This document shows positions 34,756-46,556 of a DNA stretch of 64,000 nt, piece by piece. The notes beneath the pieces are model-generated. The model saw only the letters and a list, made by a program, of their open reading frames with translations. It made no database searches and had not been told where the DNA came from. The DNA is from Dallia pectoralis (Eukaryota > Chordata > Actinopteri > Esociformes > Umbridae): positions 910,470 to 974,469 of the forward strand of contig CM055756.1 of assembly GCA_029465975.1 (NCBI GenBank), in the 5' to 3' direction. Made by a program: the position numbers and the translations under genes. Position 1 is the stretch's first letter. The number at the start of each line of letters is the position of its first letter.

Positions 34756-35799
34756 TTACAGGAGGACCTTACAAGAGGAAGACAGAGTCAAGTTACAAGG
34801 ACCTCCACTCTTGGCCACCCCATACTTTTATTGACCCCGGGTCCAGTTGACCCAAACATCCTGTGCGTATTATACAGTTTGTGGTCATCAAAAATGTGTT
34901 CTGATATATGTTGTTTTCTAGAAAATGAGCCTAGGCCAATGAGTCTGAGTTTTAAAATATAATTATTTGTTTCACCACAAGGGTTAAACACATTCCAGTG
35001 TTTCGACACGAGCTATTGTTTATTGTTATGGGGCAACTATAAGATGATAATAATAAAAGCGGCGCATAAAAGCGCAGCATTTACCATTTATAATAAATCT
35101 ACGCACAACCACTAGTTTTAAAACGTTTATATATTCTATTATTTCACAATTCTCACTACTTAAACACACAATTAGTTCCTTAAATACACAATACTAATAA
35201 TTTGATTTGCACAATTCACTATCTTTAAAAATAATTAACAAAATAATTTCATGCAGTGGACCTGGTATTACTTTAAAAATCCACGTTGGTTTTGTTAGTG
35301 TAGTGACTCTGGACATAATTCACTGTTTCGTAATTATGTACTGCTTTGCCTTAAGAGCAGAACAGTTGGACAGTCTTGCTGGCTGTTTAGTTTTAAGAGT
35401 TCAAGTATTAAAAGGCTCTCTCAAATAGAAACAACGTCTCTTTTGTTTTATTCCTAACTCCTACACATACTACACTAGCATAATATCTAGTTGCTGAAAG
35501 AACGATATGCTTTATGTCTGCCTGTTCTTCCTCTAACGATAGCTGTCAATCAAGGTAAGGGATGTACGAGAAGTGACTGTGTTGAAAGCAGTTGACCAAT
35601 CGTAGCAGGGCCAGTGCCTGCCTTAGTTTCCGCCCCAAAGTGCCAAAAGTCAGTTTTATCTCCTCGGTAGAAATCGACCCGCGCCGCAGAAATCTACTCC
35701 GTGTGTAGAATTTTATCTGCATGAAAGCAAATGCCATCCACCACTCGTAATGCAGACATCGCGGCGCAGTTTTGGATACTCGCGGGCGTGTCATCAATA

Positions 35800-36035
35800 T
35801 ACAACTAAACCGCTCTCAAAATGTCCTCGTAAAATTTCATTCATGAATGATTGAAATACTGATTGAGCATTCATGAGACCATGACATAACGAGGTACTCA
35901 TAATGCCCTGTGGTGGTACTGAATGCAGTCTGGTACTTGTTTCCCTCCTCGGATACGCACCTCAAGTCATACTCACTCCACAGATCCAACTTTGTGAAAA
36001 TTGCACGTGCATCTGTTCACTACTGAAGAAATAAG
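35800..36035 (-). pseudogene. Ty3-like reverse transcriptase fragment (left arm)
   Basis: It is the reverse-complement counterpart of 55900-56160, with the same segments and extra small gaps. It is non-functional. Confidence 0.6.
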
Positions 36036-36046
36036 GTACCTGATAA

Positions 36047-36254
36047 CTCACAGGTGTCAAAACCGGTTCCATGGAGGGCCGAGTGTCTACAGGTCTTTTG
36101 CTCACCTTGTTCTTGATTGATTAATTAGGGTCACTAATTGGTAAGGTTCTACCTCTACTAGGTTGTTTAGGGTCTGAACTGGGAACTAATTTAAATGAAA
36201 ACCCAAAACCTGCACACTAGGCCCTCCGTGAACCGGGTTTGACATCCCTGTATA
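36047..36254. mobile_element. hAT-like MITE, left arm (CAGGTGTCAAA ... TTTGACATCCCTG)
   Basis: The terminal repeats CAGGTGTCAAAACCGGTTCC and CCGGGTTTGACATCCCTG are imperfect inverses around about 200 bp of non-coding DNA with GGGCC/GGCCC arms. The right arm carries the same element at 55693-55899. Confidence 0.65.
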
Positions 36255-37434
36255 ACTAAATCATTTTGTGATAAGATAAACACTAGAAGCAGGTCATTTG
36301 ACCCAGAGGCAAAACATTTTTTTGCCACAATTTGGATAAAACTTCTTTAGGAATGCTCCTAGATATGCATGCTTTATCCCCACGCATTCTCATTCTGTTC
36401 AAATAAACACTGAAAAAGGAATTTTAAGATATTTTGCCCAAATTAAGTGCTAAAGCGCTATCCGCCATTTTTTCTCCCATCTGTAAATTTCTTGTCTGTC
36501 AACAGGTGCTTTTTCGTTTTTCAAACAATAACAGCCTACTGAATTAATAGGCAATAATAATAGTTGCCACATAAACAATAAGGCTATGTAAAGAATTAGT
36601 GTACATTTTGTATATCTACAATGCAGTGAAAAGAACTATAACTTACATAGACTATTATACAGGTGCAACTAAAAATAGCATATCGAGCAAAAGTTCAGTA
36701 ATTCAACATAAAAGGTGAAACTAATATTATTATAGACTCATTAAATGCAAAAGTGAGATATTTCAAGTCTTTATTTGATATAATTTCGGGATTATTGCGT
36801 ATGCACATCTTTTGAGTTGTATCTAGACTGGAAAATAATATTGTTCACCTAAATGTAACGTGATATTATCACACTGACAATTTTTATTAAACAACGTAAT
36901 TTAGATGTATTTAGACTTCAGTCAGTGCACAATCCCGAGACTTGAATATCGTCTGTCGCCTGTGAAATGTAATGGAAAATTTATGTACGCTTCACTGTCA
37001 AAGCATCAAGTTAAATCAATAATAACCACTTTGAAGTTGAAAATTGCTCTATGCTTTTTATTTAATTATAGTAAATGAAAATGCTTGATTGCATTGCACT
37101 GATAACATTAAATCAAATTAATTTTGATGTAGCTGAAGCAACTTCCCTGCAGTGATTTTATAGGTTACTTGTATTTAATTTAAAATAATTTGTGTTCAAG
37201 TAACACATTCACATTTACTTGTAGAGGCAATCGATGGAAACACTTCAATACCATCCCATTAAATAAAAATATAGAAATAGATCTAGAAAAAAATAAATAA
37301 ATTGAAATAATTTTTCACGAATGTATAGAATATTTCAGATATCATGGTAAACTTGTCAGTCTGAATTTAAGAAGCTCTTGTGCTTGTGTCATCAAAGCAC
37401 AGACAGCGCATGATATCTCAGAATTTGTCTAGAC

Positions 37435-37958
37435 CAGTGGCGTTTCTAGAAGATTTTTCATGGGGGTGGCAAAAGGGTGGCAAATAGAATTCAAGGTTGG
37501 CATATTGTTCTATTGTTGGTTATACCCACTTTTTTTACAAAATACTTAATTACTAAAAACGGATCGGTATAATGTCTTACAATAAACTTTGATGTATCTG
37601 TTTAGAGTTTAATAGTCTTTACAGGGTGCAACTTCTTTGAGTATTAGGGGTTCCTTACTATATACTATATTGTCTTTGTGATAGGAACCTTGTCTTTGTG
37701 ATAGAAATCTTCAAAACCATAACTTTACAAGAGATACAAAACAAATTATAATAATGAGCCCCACAACTACATTCTCAACATTGGTATATTGTCTTATGCT
37801 ACTTTTTGTAATTATATTTATAATTTACCAAAATACATTTGTTACCATGAAGATTAAAAGCTTAATTAGAAATATATAACCATTCCATGAAGTGAAATAT
37901 GAATATACAATATGAGACAGTTTTGACAGCTGGGGTGGCAAGACATTTTTCGCCACTG
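37435..37958. mobile_element. hAT-like MITE (left arm), TIR CAGTGGCG
   Basis: It starts CAGTGGCGTTTCTAGAAG and ends CGCCACTG. The 8-bp flanks GTCTAGAC and GTCTAGAA match at seven positions. There is no coding content. The mirror copy is at 53970-54490. Confidence 0.8.
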
Positions 37959-38939
37959 GTCTAGAAATTGTTTCTTTGAAAATCGACTGCCCAAATCAGC
38001 GAAATGGCTCAACCATGATAAAACTAGACTGATTTGCACGAAACCAAATAGATAGTTTTAAAACGATCATCGAATGAGCAAAAGCAGAGGCCTAACTTTA
38101 GACTATTTTTCGTAAGGCAGTGATGGAAACAAACTGGCCAGCCATTCACCTGGCTTATTGTAAAACTCACGCTCGGTTAACTCCATGGAAAACCGTTATT
38201 GGTTACAATAATTTTAACCGTAGGCTATATTACAAAATCCATTTTGTCAGTGTTTGTATAATGGACAATTGTTTTTTCTGTCAATAATTATATTTGGTAC
38301 ATCTGATATGTATGAAAATGTCCTACAGTTAGACAGTCTGCAATTCAACCTCTTTTTCATTGTATCTTTTCAAATAATGCATAATTCTCTTGAATAGAAA
38401 TATTTTTCTGATGTTTTCAAGCCTTGTATAAAAAATATCCATAGTCTTTTTATGCAGTTTTTTAAATAGTACCTTTATTTAACCAAGAGCCCAATACGAT
38501 GCAGCACGATGTGTTAAAATATATATCCAAAGACCCAAAGCGTATCCTACATCATGTATTATACATTCATTTTGATTATTTATTGTTCAGGAATGGAAAG
38601 AAGAGTTATTATCCATCTTCATAGCCAGATCTGGTGAGGTGGGGAGGACAGCAATGATGATGACGAAGATGAAATGATATCAGCTTTTTACGGAAAGAAG
38701 GAAATGGAAAACCATTGGAGGAATTGATGGACAAGAAGTACTTCAGCACAATTCCAGAGTTTCATAAACCTTTGTAAAAAAACAATCATTTGTGACACAG
38801 TAAGTTACATTGACCAAAGTTCAAAGGTGTTGAAATATTAAAAACATGTTTGATACATTTTCACAAACTTTCAATTTTTGGGGGATTTGATAAATTATGA
38901 TTATGTTACAGTTCATACGAAAGTATTCTACAGCTTTAT

Positions 38940-39790
38940 TTTTTTTTAAAACATTTTGTTATGTTACAGCCTTATTCCAAAATTGTACACACAATACCCC
39001 ATAACAAGAAAGTGAAAGTTTGTTTAAATTTAATTTGTGAAAAATTAAGAACAAATATATCATTACATAAGTATTCACTTATATCAGGTTGTATGGGGAG
39101 CGGCGGCACAGCCCTTCCTTGATTCTGACTAGCCTTCCAGTACCACTGAAAAGCATCCCCACAACATGATGCTGCCACCAACATGCTTCAGTGTAGGATG
39201 GTATTGGCTAGGTGATGAGCCTTGACTGGTTTCCTCCAGACATGATGGTTGGCATTCAGGGTAAATTTTGTTTCATTAGGCCAGAGAATCATGTTTCTCA
39301 TGGTCTGAGGGTCCTTCATGTCTTTTGCAAACATTTTGGCAAACATGGCGGGTCATGTGCCTTTTCCTGACCATACATGATTGCTCAGCTTTGGCTGGCC
39401 GTCAACCCCAGGAAGAGTCTTTTTCCCATTTACGGAGATGATGGAGGCCACTGTGCTTATTGTGCCCTGACACTGTCAACTGTGGGACCTGATATAGACA
39501 GGTTTGTGCCTTCAAATCATGTCCAATCAACTACATTTTCCACAGGTGGACTCAAATCCTCTTTGTAGAAACATATCAAGGATAATCAGTGGAAACAGTA
39601 TGAACCTGAGCTCACCCTGTCTGTCGTGGCAAAGGCTGTAAATACTTGGTGTAGAAGTGAGTTTTTTCATGTTATCATTATGGGGTATTGTGTGTAGGAT
39701 TTTGCAGATTTTTTTAATTTAATCCATTATGCCCTAAGGCTTTAACATAAAATGTGGAAAATGTGCAGGAATGAGTAAACCCTAAAACTG
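38940..39790 (-). pseudogene. Tc1-like transposon, left arm
   Basis: It lies in the intron after the first arm exon. The minus strand reads the decayed Tc1 transposase also present at 52085-52980, and ends with repeats of the type 'gttatgttacagccttatt', then 'acacacaatacccca'. Confidence 0.7.
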
Positions 39791-40489
39791 CATTAGTGGA
39801 ATCATGCAGATACGTAAAATTAGTTGTGTACATTATTTTGTGGGTACCAATATAACACTATTTGCCGTACTCAGGTGTCTGTGCATGATTCAACTATAAT
39901 AACACTAAATGGCGTCATAAGAGGGTTGCTAGAATAAAAACAACAGAAATTGCACAGAGTAATACCAGTCTCTGTTGAAATTACAAGGTTTTAAGTAGCT
40001 ATGCATGTCTACGTTTTCCGTCAATGCATGTACAATCATTTCTAATTTCTGTACTATGTCTACAATTGCAGGCTGAAGAACTTTCAGAAAAGATATGTTG
40101 TTTCACACGGAGTGACACACAGAATGATGAATTTGAAATACAATATTGGCCGCCAGAAGTGTATAACCCTCAAGGTGCCAAATTCTAAAGATTTACTGAA
40201 TATGTTGTGCTGGTGGATCTTCCAGGCAATGAGATTGCAATCTAAAGCAGAGATAAAATGTGGAAAAAGGTAATTATTATAAATTGTTTTCTTATGGAGA
40301 TCCATTGTTCTACATTGTATTCGTGTTATATTTTATTGGTTAATTTTACATAATGTAAGCAGTTCGGTATGTCACCTCATAGTTACATACCAATAAAACA
40401 GAAAGTCGATGGCCATTTAAGGGTTCCTGAATTCTATACAAGACTGTAAATATAAAAAGTATTGAGAAACGTTTTTTGTGATATTACAG

Positions 40490-41590
40490 TTATATTCTAA
40501 AATAGATTTACTATATATAATCTACACACAATAACCCATAATGACTAAGTAGAAAATTTAAATAAGTATGCAGGCCTATTCCAACAATACTTTGTTGAAG
40601 CACCATCTGTTGCGAAACTCGACTTACGGCTCTTTATGACGCTACATGCTTGGCAGAATCCTGTGTTTGCAGAGTTTCTACTATTTCTCTGCAGATCCTT
40701 TCAAGCTCTAACAAGTTGTATATTCAAGTCGCCTAAGTTCCGATTCTGACTGCTCCACTAAGGAACATTAAGCCAGCACAACCTTTCCTGGCTGTGTGCA
40801 AAAGGTCATTGTCCTGTGTGAAGGTGAACCTTCACAATAGTTGGAGTTCCTGAAAATGTATCATCAATGATCTATCTACTTGGCCTATTGATCCCTCCAT
40901 CTTGATCTGCCAGTCTCTGCTGCAAAAACATCCTACAGCATAATGCTGCCACCTCCATGCTTTACCGGGGCCGAGGCAGCATTTCCAGATGAGAAGTTAT
41001 GACTGGTTTATTACAGATGTGATGCCTGGATTTCAGGCAAAATAGAAAAATCAGACCGAAACATTTGTCTCAGTCATTTAGGTGCATTTTGGACAACTCT
41101 AAGTGAGCTGGATATGAGCCTTGACTGAGCAACAGCTTTTATCTGGTCACTTTATTATAAATACCAGAATGGTGGGGTGCTGCAGAGATGATTGTTCTTT
41201 GGAAGGTTCTCCACACAGGAACTCTGTTCTGACATCAGCTTCGTGGAAGGAATTTTTTCACTGATTGCTTAGTTTGGGCTATGGGGCCAGCTCAAGGATG
41301 ATTGTTCCAAATTTCTTCCATTAAAGATAAATGACTGTAAGCTGTGAAGAACCAATTACAATTTCTCCAAAACAAGTTATGTTCCCCAGTTAAACTTAAA
41401 TCAAGTTGTAGAACCGCTTAGAAGGATGATCAATAGAAGCAGGATGCACCTAAGCGAATTGTGCTATGGCAAAGGACTTTGGTTAAAAAGCTGCATTTGA
41501 TTTGTAACTATTAGGTATTGTGTGTAGATTGATGAGTAAAATCTATATTAATAAATTTTAATAAGGCTGTAACATAACTAATACTTAAAA
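40490..41590. mobile_element. Second Tc1-like element, left arm
   Basis: The edges carry TAATCTACACACAATAACCC and ATTGTGTGTAGATTGATGAG, with TTATATTC/TAACATAAC-type ends. The interior holds decayed Tc1-type coding sequence. The mirror copy is at 50270-51400. Confidence 0.6.
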
Positions 41591-44500
41591 TAAATAGTTA
41601 ACAAATTCAGTGTATAGATTTTTTTAATTGCGTTTATACACATTTCTATTGTTATTGTTTCTTTTCCTACGGCTAACACAATTATAGTGGGCACCGTAAT
41701 TGGCTAAATAATGCAGACAAAATATAGATGTGTAAAAAATCTAGGGTGTCTGCGACTTTGCAGAGTAGTAACAGGGGTTACATGGATGTATTATTAATAA
41801 TCAATTTAGCTCATTATCAAAATATAATGCTAATATTCAGATAAAACAATATTGTGCTATTTTTACAGTAGGCAAATATACCTGTATTGGTATGTTTTTT
41901 AAATCAAAATTATTTTAGTATGTTTCCTTTTTCTGAAAGTATTTCTCTGGTTAGGTAAGATTGCATTGGTTGATACTTGTATTATGCTATAGAAAATTAA
42001 GATAGGCATTTGCAATACTTTCTAGTCTGTCGGAAACTGCTCTGCTGTGTGGGATTGTGAGCGAATCAGCAACTTCAGAAAAGGAATGCTGGGAGATTTT
42101 TGACAGCACTATTCGCCTCTTTGGAAATGGTGGAGAATGTCGAAGCATCAGTTTCATCTGCACCAAGACAGACATCATAGACAAGAATAAAAAAGAAGAT
42201 GTACCCACCAGTATTTTGAACAGAAATAAAACTAAAGGATAAAGTGAGAGACAAGTTTGAAAAACATAAAGAAGCAAAAGGTAAATCACGCCACAAAAGC
42301 GAGAATCCTGTCACTTGTCAACGTTTTGTAGTAGATAATATGTTTTATATTAAGTGTTATGAGGAAATTATTGTATTGTTCAGTATAGCTATTATTTGCA
42401 AATCTTGTTTTATATTACAACAAAAATACTAACAACAGCTTAGTAATAATAATTATTCCCTCTTAATAATAAGGTAACACTTTTCAAAATATGATATTTC
42501 AGTTGTGTTCTTATTGCTAGGCACAATAAATATACATTTTTAGAGCTTGAACATTTTCAGTATGTGAGTTGATTACATTTCTTGTCTCTTCTTTCAGAAA
42601 CACTTTAGTGTGGTAAAGGATGTCTTGGAGGTGTTTACTGCAAGTTCTGAGGAATACAAAAATGAAGTACATTTGGGAAAAGAAGAAACAGGTGATAACT
42701 GAACTGTCCATTTTCATGAATCCCATTTTCAGAATAATGTTGTGCCGGTGATGTACTACACATAACAGAGCAAATAGACGTAAAAAGGATAAAAGTTAAC
42801 TTCAATGTGTTTCCATTACATTTGTAACAGAGTACATAGGCTAATGTTGCCATTATTCTTTAATTTCATCTGGTGTTTCATCATATTGGCGAACCAAGTG
42901 GAGCCTTCTCTTATATATTTGAAATAATTGAATATTATTCATAATGTTATTCTTCATAATATTTAAATCACTGTACATTGATGAAAAGGCAGAGACTTAT
43001 GATTTGTCACAAAACAGTCGCAAATCTGCGTAAGAGTTCTTTCACTGTGCGTAGATTCTGTCCTTCCTAAGAACAAATTCCAGATAAGTAAACAATGGTG
43101 AATGTCAGAATCTTCGCGGAAATCCGCGCAAGTGGGTTTTAAGAACGAATTTCTTCTTAAGAACGGTTGAAGAATGGCCTATAGACTTAAACACAGTTAT
43201 AACCGGTATGGTTGACCATCAACTAACGCACTCAAGTCACAACACATTTTTAAGTTGCTTGCTGAGGTTAGATGGTGAGCACAGTACAAGACAACCCTTT
43301 GGATGTCTATTCCCGTGTCAATCGCAGATAAGCTATACGCTTTATTTAGATTTTTAGAAGGTAGCAGATTTGTTTTACAACACTTGTTGCTATGGATTCT
43401 GATCATGCATTCCTCATCCAGTTTGAACTTGCTGAACGCTGGTCAAATACCAATTGGTTACTGATATGTTACAGAAATACCTAGCTTCAGGGATTTCTCC
43501 AAAATCTCAATAACCATCGCACAAGGACTTCAGATTATATTCATAGAGCGCAGGGATCCTATCATTGATTAAAGGAGCCAAAAACTGCAACATGGTATTG
43601 TACTTTCCATATAATAAAGTACCCCTCCTAAAGCAAATGCCATCATTTCTTTATTGTAAATTAGTGTGTACAATATAAACTGTGCTGTGTTTGGATTCCA
43701 GACAGACATCAACAAAGAGTTGTGCCACATTTTGAAAAGAGGCTGAAGGTCAAGCTTAAATCCATTGGTGAATCTATGGAAGGATCTTGTGAGGAGTTTG
43801 TCCGATGCCTGTCACAAGGAGTTCAACAGTCAGAAGCATCATGAAATTATTGATACTGTGATATCACCCGTATAACAATAGCTATAGCCACATTCCTTCC
43901 ATCACACATATCTGTATGAGCAAAATGTGTCAACATCAGAGAACTTGAAAAGAAAAAGACTACAGCTATATTAGTGGTGACCCCCATTTACAACAACAGA
44001 GATATAGAATGTTGGTTCCTTAACATTCAAACTTTCACCAATCGTTAAGTCCGCCCACTTGAAAAAGAAAAATGACTATTTAGGAAAAAACAAACCTTTA
44101 CAAAACAGAAAACTTGACATGCAACAATTCTCTTTTGAAATATAATAGTAGTAAGATTTTTAACGGGTAATTGTTGAGACTGTTGACTGAATGACTGCAT
44201 GACATTTATTTGTCGATAGCAACAACTGTCTAGGCAGAAATTGTCATGCAGAATATGTGAAATGTGGCAATTGAGTTTCTTAGCTAGGGTAGATTTCCAA
44301 CACAGTGCTGTAAAAACATTGTTTTTATATTAAACTTTTTAGAAGGGCAAAAGGTGGTGGATTCCATGTTCCTGAAGACCCTCTTGCAAGAATGAAGGCG
44401 TTTACAAAAAGAGCGAAGAAGAACAGAGGAAAGGAAATAAAACCTCAATGAGAGTTTAGCTTCATGCATGAGAAGTGCATTGATGAAGAGTTTAAAAACA

Positions 44501-45334
44501 TGTTCCCGTAAGTTATTTAAACAAAATAGTCAGATAATTAAAACAACTTAATCCACATAGAATGATAATGTACAATTCTAGTTGGAACAATTCTGGAAAT
44601 GAAAATATTGTGTTTCAGAAATGACAAACATGGCCCAATCAGGAGCAGATTGAGGAATTCACCCTTGACGCAACCAGCTTGATTATATGAGCACCCGAGC
44701 ATGGAACTCTATCTGACATTCCTATGGAGGAGGTAAGCTTTACTCAGAAATCAGAAAATACCACATTCATGGTTAGCATTTAAAGACAATTTTCAAGTAA
44801 TGAAAATACTAACATTTAAATTTGAATTTAAACTAAATGTACAAGATCCTTAAAACCTGCTATCCATTTTGAAGGAGAGGGATCTGAAGGCAGAATTAAT
44901 CGATGAACTACGCGAGAAAAAAAGAAAAATCTACTTTACTTTAACAGAGTCAATCCTGGAGTCTATGCGCTCATCCTACGAAAGTAAGTCTTGAAATGAT
45001 TATCTGAAATGACGTAAATAAAAATATGAATAATTTAAGATTTTCATATAAAATGTTTAGAATGTACAACAAAGCTTGAATATAATGCAACAGTACTTCT
45101 TTTAGAGGCATTTAATCATTCAGAAAGGATTCTCTGAAAAGGATGAAAGATGAGCTTCATCAGCATGTGAAGAATGCAAAATATTTCCAGAAGGCCAAGA
45201 ACGATATGCTGGAACGTTTAACCGAACTAAAGGTTTGACAAATTATAGTATGTTGACATTCAAATGAAGCACAGTTGTGAAATTCTGCATATAAACTGCT
45301 GCTAGAAATGCGAGAATTATTAGCATGTAACTAT

Positions 45335-45753
45335 CTATTTTTCCTTGTACCTTTCTGCAGAACTTGTGACCAGTAAGACTTAATGAGGACCCTGTCATTT
45401 GGCTCCTATTGTGTCAGTTACATGTTTCTTTACCATAAACCATTGCCCTGGCACTGTATCATGGCCCCTTCTGAAATTCTTTCCATACATCTCTAACCTG
45501 CTGTTTATCTAACTTTCTCTATGAGAGCCATGCAGTACAATTAAGGAGTGTATTGCTCATAAGTTGTATTTCAGCTTTCCTTAAGTCCAAGGTGCCTGGC
45601 AGGGACATTAGTTGTCCAGATGAACTCAAATGGCTTAACCTCTGTGGTGTTGTTCTGTGTAGCTCATATGCTAAAGAGAACGGTTGGGAGGGCAATTGGC
45701 CAATTCACTCCTTCTGGTGCATTTTTGACAGTCTTTCTTTCGTTACGATTAAC
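45335..45753 (-). pseudogene. Retroviral-type integrase fragment (left arm side)
   Basis: The minus-strand counterpart of the integrase C-terminal region at 46028-46455, with small gaps and stops. An old, non-functional endogenous retrovirus-like remnant. Confidence 0.65.
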
Positions 45754-46027
45754 TGGTCCAAAATGGCTAGGTGTAAGGCCATGTGGTCGGGCATTTCCAA
45801 TGGCATTTTGGATCAGAGTGACTTCCAAGTTTACATATCCATTCTTAACATGCAGGTGGAGAATACCGGGATTTACATATCCATTCTTAACATGCAGGTG
45901 GAGAATACCGGGACATATTGATTCTGACGTTTTATAGGAAAGGTGGGCCAAAAAGTGTTAGTCATGTGAATATGGAATAGACTACACTGTCCATATCATC
46001 CTCAATCAAGTGGACAGGTTGAACGCT
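45754..46027. other. Spacer at the centre of the inverted repeat
   Basis: These 274 bp have no mirror copy. The right end reads the conserved HPQSSGQVER integrase motif leading into the right-arm fragment. The left part holds a 42-bp tandem duplication (45830-45871 and 45872-45913). Both flanks are retroelement-like, so the arms join inside a retroelement. Confidence 0.75.
45830..45913. repeat. Two perfect 42-bp tandem copies in the spacer
   Basis: The unit begins TTTACATATCCATTCTTAAC and occurs twice without a mismatch. Confidence 0.95.
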
Positions 46028-46455
46028 TTAATCGCGTAACGAAAGAAAGACTGTCAAAAATGCACCAAGAAGGAGTGAATTAGCCAATTGCCCTCCCAAC
46101 CGTTCTCTTTAGCATATGAGCTACACAGAACAACACCACAGGGTTAAGCCATTTGAGTTCATCACTGGACAACTAATGTCCCTGCCAGGCACCTTGGACT
46201 TAAGGAAAGCTGAAATACAACTTATGAGCAATACACTCCTTAATTACTGCATGGCTCTCATAGAGGAAGTTAAAGATAAACAGCAGGTTAGAGATGTATG
46301 GAAAGAATTTCCAGAAAGGGGCCATGATACAGTGCCAGGGCAATGGTTTATGGTAAAGAAACATGTAACTGACACAATAGGAGCCAAATGACAGGGTCCT
46401 CATTAAGTCTTACTGGTCACAAGTTCTGCAGTAAAGGTACAAGGAAAAATAGATA
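46005..46455 (+). pseudogene. Endogenous retrovirus-like integrase C-terminal fragment
   Basis: The plus strand carries the HPQSSGQVER motif and then, with in-frame stops and a frame change, the conserved C-terminal segment up to KKHVTDTIGAK (frame 46116-46391). This is typical of retroviral or LTR-element integrase. No catalytic core, envelope or LTR is visible. It is a fragment and not functional. Confidence 0.75.
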
Positions 46456-46556
46456 GTTACATGCTAATAATTCTACGCATTTCTAGCAGCAGTTTATATG
46501 CAGGAATTTCACAACTGTGCTTCATTTGAATGTCAACATACTATAATTTGTCAAAC

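Larger units (their letters stand above)
38591..45232 (+). pseudogene. nuggc-like: NUGGC-like gene copy in left arm, frame broken
   Basis: Nine exon counterparts of the minus-strand copy are present: 38591-38799, 40072-40269, 42026-42280, 42598-42691, 43706-43869, 44343-44507, 44619-44732, 44875-44983 and 45106-45232. Splice sites are mostly kept, though one donor changed to GTATAA. Only the 94- and 109-nt exons keep full length. The others are 1 to 7 nt shorter and out of frame. The G3 region is hit just after DLPG. Differences from the other arm are mainly short indels, many in base runs. The copy lacks the P-loop exon and everything after the 127-nt exon. As sequenced it cannot make the protein; whether that is biology or base-calling error is open. 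Confidence 0.8.
34756..45753 (+). repeat. Left arm of ~22-kb inverted repeat
   Basis: The arm is the reverse complement of 46028-57215. Matching points: the TTACAGGAGGACC boundary (34756 / 57215), the MITE (37435 / 54490), exon starts 38591 / 53325, 40072 / 51797, 42026 / 49814 and 44875 / 46922, and the inner end 45361 / 46425. The coordinate sums rise from 91786 at the centre to 91971 at the outer end, so this arm has lost about 190 bp net through many small gaps. Confidence 0.95.

Noticed and set aside
42057..42314. Separate small genes in the left arm
   Set aside because: They are pieces of the frameshifted G4 exon and its antisense shadow; the intact version is at 49554-49814.
45553..45951. 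Overlapping frames of 95-122 codons at the palindrome centre
   Set aside because: They are created by the 42-bp tandem repeat and an antisense integrase remnant; no start or domain supports a gene.
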